In this document: positions 24,860 through 32,674 of the stretch, in pieces | Layout of the letters: each line of letters starts with the position of its first letter | How positions within the stretch are numbered: the stretch's first letter is position 1 | Assembly (NCBI GenBank): GCA_948468465.1 | Contig: CAOKJJ010000008.1 | Location: 1-50,727, forward strand | DNA length: 50,727 bases | From: an uncultured Eubacterium sp. | Lineage (GTDB): Bacteria > Bacillota_A > Clostridia > Lachnospirales > Lachnospiraceae | Reading direction: 5' to 3' | The notes under the pieces: generated by a model | Seen by the model: only the letters and a program-made list of their open reading frames with translations | The model's database searches: none | Told to the model about the DNA's origin: nothing | Position numbers and translations under genes: made by a program

Positions 24860-25432
24860 ATGAGAGAGTATGGAGATGAAGACTTTATCTGTATGCTGCG
24901 GGAGGCGCAGGAAGATGTGAGAAATACGCAGATGAAAGCAGGGATCGTGTTTGCAGGGGATAAACAGCTGCTTTTTCAGGAACGGGAGATATTTAGAAAT
25001 CTAATGTGGATGTGGATGCCTGAAGATTTTACCATTCTTGGAAAAAAGTATGCAGAAATGAAATACCCGAGTGGTCGTCCAGACCTTATATATTCTAATC
25101 CCGAAACAACAGTTAATGTTAGTTTTTTGTACAGACAGGAAAAACTTGCAGCCGGACAGGAGGTAGAAGTGCGTGATGATCTGGGGCAAATCGTTCAGAA
25201 CCTGTATCCAACTTGTGGCGTTTTGGATAAAAACTCTGTGCCAGTTGGGGAGAGCGAGGCAGCCTGGGTGGATTTTTTAGCGCCGGCCATGGATTCTTAT
25301 ATTTATAATATGATGTTCGTTGTATCATTAAAGGGCAGGCTGCTGATGGGAACGTGCAATTGCCCAGAGGCAGATCAGGAAGACTGGAAAGATTTGTTTG
25401 TACAGATGATCGCAACGATACGTACAGCCTGA
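24860..25432 (+). CDS. DcrB-like protein, VgrG-adjacent
   Basis: A 190-residue soluble protein starting after GGAGGAATGAAAA. The central part is beta-rich, and a C-terminal block (AMDSYIYNMMFVVSLKGRLLM, then DQEDWKDLFVQMIATIRT) matches the pattern of DcrB-like proteins: strand, small-residue loop, and a final helix ending in S/T-I-R. In T6SS and related clusters DcrB-like (DUF1795) proteins act as effector-loading chaperones (Eag family) for PAAR-linked effectors. The location between tip and spike genes supports that role. Cys and Met are frequent. Assignment is from pattern and context. Confidence 0.6.
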   Translation: MREYGDEDFICMLREAQEDVRNTQMKAGIVFAGDKQLLFQEREIFRNLMWMWMPEDFTILGKKYAEMKYPSGRPDLIYSNPETTVNVSFLYRQEKLAAGQEVEVRDDLGQIVQNLYPTCGVLDKNSVPVGESEAAWVDFLAPAMDSYIYNMMFVVSLKGRLLMGTCNCPEADQEDWKDLFVQMIATIRTA

Positions 25433-25462
25433 ATAGCTGAAAAAGAAAGGAAGGTGTTCTGG

Positions 25463-27121
25463 ATGGAACTGCAGGAAGTTGGGAAATACAAAGTGGAACC
25501 GTTTGCCCTTGAAAGAATTTTAGATCTGGAATATGTGAAAACGATGAATGACCATGCAAAGCTTTATGTGCGCGGCGTCTTAAAAGAAGGGGAAGAAGAC
25601 CGCATGATCGGGCTGCCGTGGGACGAGATGCCTGTGATGCTGACAGAAAAAGGCAGGCCATTGTTTTGCGGTGTTGCCACAGATGTAGGCGTCATATGTG
25701 AAAGCGGTGTTTATTATCTGGAAGCAGAAGCTGTTTCCTGGACGATAAAGCTGGATCAGGTAAAAAAGAAACGATCCTTTCAGGAAAAAGGACGCAGCTA
25801 TGAGAGTATTGTTCAGGAGATTGCAGCTGCCGCCGGAGGCATAGCGTTTTACGAAGCGCCGGACAAAAAGATTGAGAATGTTTTGCTGCAGTATCGGGAG
25901 ACAGACTGGGAATTTTTAAAAAGGCTTGCGTCTCACAGCAATAGTGTGCTTGTTCCGGTTTTGACAATGGGAATGCCTGCATTTTCAGTTGGTATTGCGC
26001 ATGGAGGTGTTTTTGCTGAAGAAACAGCCAAAGCTGATTATTCCGTTCGAAAAAAAGTATCACGTTATCGGCAGCTGTCACAGTCTGAAGAGATTTCTTA
26101 CAAGGAAAAAGATGCAGTAGAATATACAGTCCGTACAGAACATGCAGCGGCGGGAATTGGCGATAAGATCATTGTGAAAGGAAAAATGCTGTATGTCAGG
26201 GAAGCAAGGCTTTCACTGAAAGGGTCCGTTTTTTTATGTACATGTGTAGCTACGACAAAATCAGGTGTTTCTGCGCCTGAAATTGACCATCCATATATAA
26301 GCGGACTTACACTGGAGGGAAAAGTCATTAAAGTAGTTAATGATACGGTAAAGGTACATCTTTCCATTGATAAGTCGCAGGATGAGGCAACGGCATATCC
26401 ATTTCCGTACGCTACCAGTTATTCTGCTGAAGGCCATACAGGCTGGTATGTAATGCCGGAAGTAGGAGATACCGTTCAAGTTATATTTCCGACAGAGGAT
26501 GGAAACAAAGCGTATGCGATGCAGTCTTTTCGGCAGAAGCAAACGGAGCGTACGACAGATCCGGGAGTCAAGTATTTGCGGACTGCGGATGGAAAAGAAA
26601 TCAAACTGGACAAAGATGAAATATTGATTACGGCAGAAGATGATTTGACTTATATCCGTATCAATAAAGACTCTGGTGTAGATGTGTTTACGATTCATGA
26701 AGTTAATGTATTAAGCGCAGACAGCATAACGCTTATGAGCGGAAATGATATTTCTATGTCATGCCTGAATGACTTTAATGTCGTTGTCGGGAAAGATATG
26801 AAAGTGAACGTAGCTGGTTCCATTGATATTACAAATAAAGACAATAATCTTAATATGGAACCTAAAAAAGGAATCAGCATAACGGCGGAAAAGCCAATTA
26901 AAATATCCAGTGACAATTCTATGGACATTGCCAGCAAGAAAAAGTTTACAGCATGCACCAAAGATGAAATGGATATTTCTTCTGCCAAAAATCTGAATAT
27001 TTCTTCAAAAAAGAAGATGATATTGACAGCATCCAAGGCTTTGCAGGAAAACTGCAAAGGAAGCGCGATTCGAATAGACGGGAATGTTACGATAAAGGCA
27101 AGGCTGATTAAGGAGAATTAG
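25463..27121 (+). CDS. vgrG: VgrG-like spike protein
   Basis: A 552-residue spike protein. The start at 25463 is chosen for a GGAAGG site 8 bases upstream. Residues about 1-185 form the phage late-control D / gp27-like domain, with the family block LLQYRETDWEFLKRLASHS near 140-158. Residues about 275-365 are a gp5 OB-fold (LEGKVIKVVNDTVKVHL, then WYVMPEVGDTVQVIFPTEDG). Residues about 370-552 form a long beta-prism/helix of short repeats (ITLMSGNDISMSC, MKVNVAGSIDITN, ISITAEKPIKISSDNSMDIA) like the gp5 needle. The protein would trimerise at the tip of the Hcp tube and carry the DUF4280 cap and toxin. No extra effector domain is fused at the C-terminus. Confidence 0.88.
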   Translation: MELQEVGKYKVEPFALERILDLEYVKTMNDHAKLYVRGVLKEGEEDRMIGLPWDEMPVMLTEKGRPLFCGVATDVGVICESGVYYLEAEAVSWTIKLDQVKKKRSFQEKGRSYESIVQEIAAAAGGIAFYEAPDKKIENVLLQYRETDWEFLKRLASHSNSVLVPVLTMGMPAFSVGIAHGGVFAEETAKADYSVRKKVSRYRQLSQSEEISYKEKDAVEYTVRTEHAAAGIGDKIIVKGKMLYVREARLSLKGSVFLCTCVATTKSGVSAPEIDHPYISGLTLEGKVIKVVNDTVKVHLSIDKSQDEATAYPFPYATSYSAEGHTGWYVMPEVGDTVQVIFPTEDGNKAYAMQSFRQKQTERTTDPGVKYLRTADGKEIKLDKDEILITAEDDLTYIRINKDSGVDVFTIHEVNVLSADSITLMSGNDISMSCLNDFNVVVGKDMKVNVAGSIDITNKDNNLNMEPKKGISITAEKPIKISSDNSMDIASKKKFTACTKDEMDISSAKNLNISSKKKMILTASKALQENCKGSAIRIDGNVTIKARLIKEN

Positions 27122-27122
27122 T

Positions 27123-28286
27123 ATGATAAAATCTGATCTGTATACGGATGAAGGAACATTAGATATACACGATTGTTCAGAAGCTGTTCAAGTTGTCTTG
27201 GATGTTGCAGGAAGTATACCGGTAGTCGGCGATGCTGTGCAGGATGCCGCTAAAAAAACGATAGGAAATCTTGGAGACGCGCTGTTAAAGGCAATGCCGG
27301 TATTGGTTCCGCAAATGGCGAATATTCCTTCTGTATTGAAAGAATTAGAGATGATGCAGAAAAAAGCAGCAGGTACAAAACCAAAACGGGCTGTAATAAC
27401 CGTAAAACGTGCAAAAACAGTTTCCGCTATGAAAAAAGGCAAGGTACAGGATGGAGCCAAAAGTACGAGCGGAGCATTTGGCAGACAAAATTATATTAAA
27501 ATGAAAAAAACAAAAGAAAAATCCAAATGTGTGAACGGAAAGTGCTTTACAGGAGATACGCTCATTCTTACAAAAACCGGTCTTCGGCCCATCAGGCAAA
27601 TCCGGATCGGTGACGATATTTATTCTGGGAATGATGTCACAAAGGAGACAGGCTTCAAGAAGGTGGAAGAAGTTTTCAAAACCGAAGCGCATACGATTTA
27701 TCATATCCGGATGGATGGAGAAGCAGAATTAAAGACAACAGCCTATCATCCGATTTTTGTTATAGACGAAGGATGGGTAAATGCTATAAACCTGAAGGAA
27801 GATATGCTGGTTGAAACAGTGGAAGGTTCTGCCAGGATTACAAATATCGAAAAAATCAGACATGAAGAGCCGATAGAAGTATTTAACTTTCATGTGGAAG
27901 ATTGGGAGTCGTATTTTGTATCGGAAAAATCTGTTTATGTACATAACAGCAAAGGAGAACATGAAAATGAACATCCGAATGGTATTTATGAGGATATTAA
28001 GTACCATAACCGTTCAAAGAAAGGAGCAAGAACTAATAAAGGTAAAAATAAAAGAAGTGGAAAAGGTAATAAAAGTGAGCCGCCACAAGATGGACAAAAA
28101 GCTTTGGACAATTCTATTCCAGCGCCCGGTCAGTCAGAAAGAAGAAGATTAGCACGTGAGGGTGATAAGGTTGTTGTTTTACATGAGCATTCACCAGGAG
28201 TTTTTCATGGGTATCTTGAGGAACTTAATGAATTACCAGGTCCTGATCGTGCAGCTATATTAAAAGCAGAAAATTTTAAACCTTAA
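27123..28286 (+). CDS. Polymorphic toxin with HINT domain
   Basis: A 387-residue cargo protein starting 1 base after the VgrG stop. Residues 20-75 are hydrophobic and helical (AVQVVLDVAGSIPVVGDAV), compatible with membrane insertion or tip binding. Residues 141-276 are a HINT (intein-like) domain: CFTGDTLILTKTGLRPIRQI opens with the nucleophile Cys141, TTAYHP (205-210) carries the block-B Thr and His, and it closes VYVHNS (271-276) with the His-Asn pair. HINT domains of this kind release a C-terminal toxin by self-cleavage. The last 110 residues are basic and AT-rich, with PPQDGQKALDNS, RRLAREGDKVVVLHEH and GVFHGYLEELNE; the order resembles a polymorphic toxin type 24 domain as I recall it. 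The molecular target is unknown. Confidence 0.8.
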   Translation: MIKSDLYTDEGTLDIHDCSEAVQVVLDVAGSIPVVGDAVQDAAKKTIGNLGDALLKAMPVLVPQMANIPSVLKELEMMQKKAAGTKPKRAVITVKRAKTVSAMKKGKVQDGAKSTSGAFGRQNYIKMKKTKEKSKCVNGKCFTGDTLILTKTGLRPIRQIRIGDDIYSGNDVTKETGFKKVEEVFKTEAHTIYHIRMDGEAELKTTAYHPIFVIDEGWVNAINLKEDMLVETVEGSARITNIEKIRHEEPIEVFNFHVEDWESYFVSEKSVYVHNSKGEHENEHPNGIYEDIKYHNRSKKGARTNKGKNKRSGKGNKSEPPQDGQKALDNSIPAPGQSERRRLAREGDKVVVLHEHSPGVFHGYLEELNELPGPDRAAILKAENFKP

Positions 28287-28315
28287 GAAAATAAATTAAA
28301 AAGGAAGATAATATA

Positions 28316-28861
28316 GTGGAAAAACAATATGTATTGATAAATAATAAATCATATAAAATGATATTGTCATTTGAAGATACAGAGTTTGATTTTTATACAG
28401 ATGTATATGTGGAATTGCTTGTTGGAGAAAAATCTTTTTTACTTTTTCGAGACAAATTATTGGGATTAAAAAATATAATGGATGTTTATGACATTAAAAC
28501 ATTAGATGCAAGATTGGATGAAAGTAAACTGGGAATGCTTTTAAATGAGTATTGTCGAGGCGCTTATGCAGGGAAGTATGAGAAGAATTTGATCTTTGAT
28601 AAGCAGAATAACTGGATTGGTGAACAGTATTATTGGATGCTAAGCAAAGAGTATACAACCTGGTTATATCAATATGGAAAGAATATAATTCTGAAAGTAA
28701 CGCCTGTGTTTACCGGCTTCGATGAAGACGATTTCACCGAATCATACCGCAAATTTGCAAAAAACTACAAAGACACCTTCCGCCAAACAATAACACTGGA
28801 AGAAGTAGTCCGTGCCGAAAGAAAAGTGTTTGACTTATATGAAATCTATTTTGGACCATAA
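28316..28861 (+). CDS. Putative immunity protein of the HINT toxin
   Basis: A 181-residue soluble protein with no named family. The start is GTG, 8 bases after AAGGAAG. It begins with beta strands (YVLINNKSYKMILSFEDTEF), and the last 60 residues are helical. It follows the toxin gene by 29 bases, has no homologous injection-machine role, and is the last gene of the operon, just where the cognate immunity gene of a polymorphic toxin usually lies. Base composition is AT-rich for the first two thirds, then turns to C-ending codons (from about 28700), as if the end were joined from another source. Function is inferred from position. Confidence 0.6.
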   Translation: MEKQYVLINNKSYKMILSFEDTEFDFYTDVYVELLVGEKSFLLFRDKLLGLKNIMDVYDIKTLDARLDESKLGMLLNEYCRGAYAGKYEKNLIFDKQNNWIGEQYYWMLSKEYTTWLYQYGKNIILKVTPVFTGFDEDDFTESYRKFAKNYKDTFRQTITLEEVVRAERKVFDLYEIYFGP

Positions 28862-28868
28862 ACAGCTC

Positions 28869-28911
28869 TGCCCCCATAACCCTGCATGATCCTGCAAGGT
28901 TATGGGGGCAA
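28869..28911. terminator. Bidirectional terminator of the injection-system operon
   Basis: GCCCCCATAACC (about 28869-28880) pairs perfectly with GGTTATGGGGGC (about 28899-28910) around an 18-base centre. There is no long T-run, but the stem is long and GC-rich. It ends both the toxin operon and the convergent uronate operon. Confidence 0.7.
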
Positions 28912-28917
28912 TATACT

Positions 28918-30006
28918 CTACCGTTTTATATCATAATTCATATTCATCAGATTACGAATCGAAGATACATCATCTGTAATATTGGCATCTCCACGGATGG
29001 TATGTTTGATGGCGCTGCTTGCCACCGCAAAGTTAATAATGTCCATGGCCTTATAGTCGTTCATAATCGCATAGATCAGGCCGCTGGCAAACGCGTCGCC
29101 GCCGCCGACGCGGTCAAGGATATTAAATTTAAAGAGCTTGCTTTCAAATGTATGGCCGTCCAGCCACATATAAGCTTTTAAACTGTTCTCGCTGCCGCTG
29201 TGTGCGTAACGCACATGTCTGGCGATGCATTTTATGTTTGGATATCGTTCAATAAATGCCTGAAAGATTTCGTCCTGCTGTTCGTAGCTTGGCTGGAGAG
29301 GGATACCGTCTTTGATATCCCCTTTTGCATGATCTGTCTCATCCTTCCACAGATGATAAGGTTCAATGCCGAGCAGTACGTCTATAAACGGCAGGCATTG
29401 CGTGCAGAAATCTCTCGCTTCTTCCCATGTCCAGAGCGTACTTCTGAAATTACCGTCAAAGCTTATGGTCATTCCTTTTTCTTTTGCCGTTTTCAGGCTG
29501 TTTAGAATCAGCTTTCTGCATCCTTTGGACAACGCCGGTGTGATGCCGCTTAAATGCAGCCATGTAAAACCATCTAATAACTCGTCTAAGTCTACCGTGT
29601 CAAAATCAAACTCTGTCATAGCGCTGTGCTTTCTGTCATAGGTCACTTTGCTCGCGCGGATACCAAAGCCGGTTTCCAGATAGTAGCTGCCGAGCCGATG
29701 GGTCGGCGTTTGTTCTGGGGTGCTTAATATAACCGGCGTACAGTGCACATCATTGCTTCTCAGCATGCGCACCGCGCTTTTTCCAAGGCTGTTATTCGGC
29801 ACTACGGTAAAAAAAGTGCTGTCGATGCCAAGATTGGCCAAAGCCAGTGCAATGTTTGCTTCGCTGCCTCCGTAGCTGGCTTCAAAGCTGCTTGCCATAC
29901 GGATTTTATCATAATTAGGCGGAGTCAGGCGCAGCATGATTTCGCCGATCGTTATAAATTTATTTTCCGTATCTATTTCTGAAAGCAGAGGATTTGTATG
30001 TTCCAT
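28918..30006 (-). CDS. kdgK: 2-dehydro-3-deoxygluconate (KDG) kinase, PfkB family, copy 2
   Basis: A 362-residue PfkB-family sugar kinase. The family opening GEIMLRLTPPNYDKI, the dinucleotide-type GGSEANIALALANLG near 50 and the C-terminal active-site block LDRVGGGDAFASGLIYAIM (about 299-317, catalytic Asp included) are visible. It would phosphorylate KDG to KDPG, the substrate of the aldolase encoded upstream. The start is behind AAGGAGGCGCCT. It is the last gene of the operon. A second, different PfkB gene precedes it, so one of the two may act on another keto-deoxy acid or sugar. Confidence 0.8.
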   Translation of the reverse strand: MEHTNPLLSEIDTENKFITIGEIMLRLTPPNYDKIRMASSFEASYGGSEANIALALANLGIDSTFFTVVPNNSLGKSAVRMLRSNDVHCTPVILSTPEQTPTHRLGSYYLETGFGIRASKVTYDRKHSAMTEFDFDTVDLDELLDGFTWLHLSGITPALSKGCRKLILNSLKTAKEKGMTISFDGNFRSTLWTWEEARDFCTQCLPFIDVLLGIEPYHLWKDETDHAKGDIKDGIPLQPSYEQQDEIFQAFIERYPNIKCIARHVRYAHSGSENSLKAYMWLDGHTFESKLFKFNILDRVGGGDAFASGLIYAIMNDYKAMDIINFAVASSAIKHTIRGDANITDDVSSIRNLMNMNYDIKR

Positions 30007-30030
30007 AGGCGCCTCCTTATATGAAAAAGA

Positions 30031-31128
30031 TTATCTTAATACGCGTGCGCCGGCGCCTCCCATAATGGCTTCGACTTCTTTCCTGGTGGCTGTCGTAGTG
30101 TCGCCTGGCGTCGTCATTGCCAGTGCGCCGTGTGCCGCGCCATAGTTTACTGCGGTTTGTGCGTCCTGTGTCGTCATCAGGCCGTAGATTAATCCGGATG
30201 CGAAGGAATCGCCGCCGCCGACACGGTCTAAGATCTCCAGGCCTTTATAATCCTTTGACTTGCAGATATTGCCGTCGGCCCAGCAGATAGCGCCCCAGTC
30301 GTTTACGGTTGCTGTTTTGACGGTACGAAGCGTGGTTGCCACCGCTTTAAAATTCGGATAGGTCTGCGCTGCCTGATTGATCATTTTTTTGTAGCCGTCC
30401 AGGTTCAGCTCTTTGAGGTTTTCATCATTTCCTTCGATCTCAAAGCCAAGGCATGCGGTAAAATCTTCTTCGTTTCCGATCATAACGTCTACATAGGAGG
30501 CAATTTCCTTATTGACTTCCTGTGCCTTTTCTTTGCCTCCGATCGCGCTCCACATGGATGGACGGTAGTTCAGGTCATACGAGATGACCGTTCCGTATTT
30601 TTTAGCTGTTTTTATCGCGGCAAGCACTGTTTCACAGGACTGCTCGGAAAGCGCCGCGTAAATGCCGCCGGTATGGAGCCAGCGCACGCCCAGTTCCCCA
30701 AAGATATATTCAAAGTCGAAATCTTCCGGTTTTGCTTTGGAGATTGCCGTATTCGCGCGGTCAGAGCAGCCGACTGCCCCACGGATGCCAAAGCCGCGTT
30801 CTGTAAAGTTAATACCGTTTCTGCAGATGCGGCCGATGCCGTCTGTGTCCATCCATTTAATAAGTGAAGTATCCACGCCGCCCTGTAATATAAAATCTTC
30901 CATCAGCATGCCGACTTCATTGTCCGCAAATGCTGTGATTACAGCCGTATGCATGCCAAAGCATCTGCGCAGCCCGCGGATGACATTGTACTCTCCGCCG
31001 CCTTCCCATGCGCGAAAGCTTCTTGCCGTACGGATTCTTCCTTCACCGGGATCCAGACGGAGCATGACCTCGCCTAAAGATACGGCGTCATATTTACAGT
31101 CTTTTGCATCACGCAAATTCAAATTCAT
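30031..31128 (-). CDS. kdgK: 2-dehydro-3-deoxygluconate (KDG) kinase, PfkB family, copy 1
   Basis: A 365-residue PfkB kinase. The start at 31128 is chosen for GGAGGG 8 bases upstream; an ATG at 31143 covers that site itself. Motifs: LGEVMLRLDPGEGRI at the N-terminus, GGGEYNVIRGLRRCFG near 45, and LEILDRVGGGDSFASGLIYG near 310, with the catalytic Asp. The predicted reaction is KDG plus ATP to KDPG. It sits between the aldolase and the second kinase and is similar to the latter in length and motifs but clearly diverged, which suggests an old duplication followed by specialisation. Confidence 0.8.
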   Translation of the reverse strand: MNLNLRDAKDCKYDAVSLGEVMLRLDPGEGRIRTARSFRAWEGGGEYNVIRGLRRCFGMHTAVITAFADNEVGMLMEDFILQGGVDTSLIKWMDTDGIGRICRNGINFTERGFGIRGAVGCSDRANTAISKAKPEDFDFEYIFGELGVRWLHTGGIYAALSEQSCETVLAAIKTAKKYGTVISYDLNYRPSMWSAIGGKEKAQEVNKEIASYVDVMIGNEEDFTACLGFEIEGNDENLKELNLDGYKKMINQAAQTYPNFKAVATTLRTVKTATVNDWGAICWADGNICKSKDYKGLEILDRVGGGDSFASGLIYGLMTTQDAQTAVNYGAAHGALAMTTPGDTTTATRKEVEAIMGGAGARVLR

Positions 31129-31158
31129 GTTCGTTCCCTCCATAATCTAATGCTACTG

Positions 31159-31797
31159 TTACTTTCTGATGCTTTTTACCAGTTCTGCGGCTTCTTTTGT
31201 CAGTTCGCATATTTTATCAAAATTTCCGGCTTTTACAAGGTCGCCTTTGACCATCCAGCTGCCTCCGCAGCAGAGTATTTTATCATAACTCAGATAATCT
31301 TTTAAGTTGGCTGCGCTGATGCCTCCGGTAGGCATAAACTGCACTGAGGTATAAGGAGCTGCAAGCGCTTTGATCGTGTTTACGCCGCCAAACTGTGCCG
31401 CAGGGAAAAACTTGATCACCTTAAGGCCTCGTTTTACTGCCTGAGCGACTTCGGACGGCGTGATGCAGCCTGGAAATACCGGAATGTCTTTTTGCAGGCA
31501 GTAATCTACGATTTCCGGATCAAAGCCAGGACTTACAATAAATTTTGCTCCTGCATGGACAGCGCGGTCTACCTGATCTGTCGTAAGGACGGTGCCGGCG
31601 CCTACGAGCATATCCGGATATAATTGTGTCATAATACGGATGGATTCTTCGGCAGCCTGCGTGCGGAACGTTACTTCCGCACAAGGCAGTCCTCCTTTTA
31701 CCAAAGCTTCTGCCAATGGTTTGGCATCGTTGGCGTCTTCCAGTACAACGACTGGAACAACGCCGAATTGTGCAAATTTTTCATTGATTGTACTCAT
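31159..31797 (-). CDS. eda: KDPG/KHG aldolase
   Basis: A 212-residue class I aldolase that cleaves 2-keto-3-deoxy-6-phosphogluconate to pyruvate and glyceraldehyde 3-phosphate, the last step of hexuronate breakdown. Motifs: CAEVTFRTQAAEESI near residue 40 (catalytic Glu), LVGAGTVLTTDQ near 66, FIVSPGFDPEIVD near 88, and LKVIKFFPAAQFGG near 130, with the Schiff-base Lys in IKFFPA. The PTGGIS phosphate-binding loop follows near 157. The start is behind AAGGAGGGACCT. It is encoded between the SDR and kinase genes. Confidence 0.93.
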   Translation of the reverse strand: MSTINEKFAQFGVVPVVVLEDANDAKPLAEALVKGGLPCAEVTFRTQAAEESIRIMTQLYPDMLVGAGTVLTTDQVDRAVHAGAKFIVSPGFDPEIVDYCLQKDIPVFPGCITPSEVAQAVKRGLKVIKFFPAAQFGGVNTIKALAAPYTSVQFMPTGGISAANLKDYLSYDKILCCGGSWMVKGDLVKAGNFDKICELTKEAAELVKSIRK

Positions 31798-31812
31798 AGG
31801 TCCCTCCTTATT

Positions 31813-32655
31813 TTATACGCCTGAATAAGCGGCAAATCCTGCGTCAATTGGCAATACGACACCGGTAACCGCACTGGCGGCTTTTTCATCACACAGGAAG
31901 AATACGGCTCCAAGCAGTTCTTCCCCTTCTACAAAACGTCCCATTGGTGTTCCGTTTAAAATTTTATGCGCGCGCGCGGTCGGTGTACCGTCTTCTTGAA
32001 ACAGGAGCGTGCGGTTCTGGTTTGAAATCAAAAATCCTGGGGCGATGGCGTTGCAGCGGATTCCAGTACCCGCAAAATGTGTTGCCAGCCATTGCGTAAA
32101 GTTGGAGGTGGCAGCTTTCGCAGCGGAATATGCCGGGATTTTTGTCAGCGGGATATAAGCATTCATAGAAGAAATATTCAGGATGCATCCGGCTTTGCGC
32201 TCGGCCATATCTTTAGCGAAAATCTGGGTCGGGATTAAAGTTCCCTGAAAATTCAGCTTGAATACGAAGTCTACGCCAGCCGTATCCAGGTCAAAAAATG
32301 TTTTCTGCCCTTCTGCCGCTTCATGATGATATTCGTTATCTGTAGTAGCTTTTGGGTTGTTTCCCCCTGCGCCGTTAATTAATATATCACATGGGCCGAA
32401 ATCTTTTAAGATTTTTGCGTGTACTGCTTCGAGCGCTTCAGTTTCCAGCACGTTTGCTTTGTAGCCTTCGCAGATATATCCTTGCGCCTTGCATTCATCC
32501 GCCAGTTTTTTTACAGCTTCTTCGTTCAGGTCCAAAGCCGCCACTTTTGCGCCTGCCTGTGCAAAAGCCTTTGCCATCGTGCCGCAAAGCACGCCGCCTG
32601 CTCCTGTAATAACGACTGTTTTTCCTGAATAATCAATGTTTAATGGTAAATCCAT
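31813..32655 (-). CDS. SDR oxidoreductase, probable D-fructuronate reductase (D-mannonate dehydrogenase)
   Basis: A 280-residue short-chain dehydrogenase. The start at 32655 follows AGGAAGGAGCAAACT; an ATG 36 bases upstream lacks one and overlaps the end of uxaC. Motifs: VVITGAGGVLCGTMAKAFA near residue 14 (NAD(P)-binding Gly-rich loop), LINGAGGNNPKAT near 95, SSMNAYIPLTKIPAYSAAKAA near 165 with the catalytic Ser and Tyr-x3-Lys, and IAPGFL near 205. It lies between the isomerase and the aldolase, in the place where a fructuronate reductase is required; the usual long-chain UxuB is absent in the operon. The role is therefore inferred by pathway completion. Confidence 0.85.
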   Translation of the reverse strand: MDLPLNIDYSGKTVVITGAGGVLCGTMAKAFAQAGAKVAALDLNEEAVKKLADECKAQGYICEGYKANVLETEALEAVHAKILKDFGPCDILINGAGGNNPKATTDNEYHHEAAEGQKTFFDLDTAGVDFVFKLNFQGTLIPTQIFAKDMAERKAGCILNISSMNAYIPLTKIPAYSAAKAATSNFTQWLATHFAGTGIRCNAIAPGFLISNQNRTLLFQEDGTPTARAHKILNGTPMGRFVEGEELLGAVFFLCDEKAASAVTGVVLPIDAGFAAYSGV

Positions 32656-32674
32656 AGTTTGCTCCTTCCTGGGA

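Noticed and set aside
12386..28861. Prophage tail or R-type tailocin.
   Set aside because: No capsid, terminase, integrase, holin, tape measure or tail fibre gene is seen, and FHA, PP2C and HINT-toxin genes argue for a secretion-type system.
29200..29641. Plus-strand frames antisense to the KDG kinase.
   Set aside because: The minus-strand frame has all kinase motifs and the plus frames have none.
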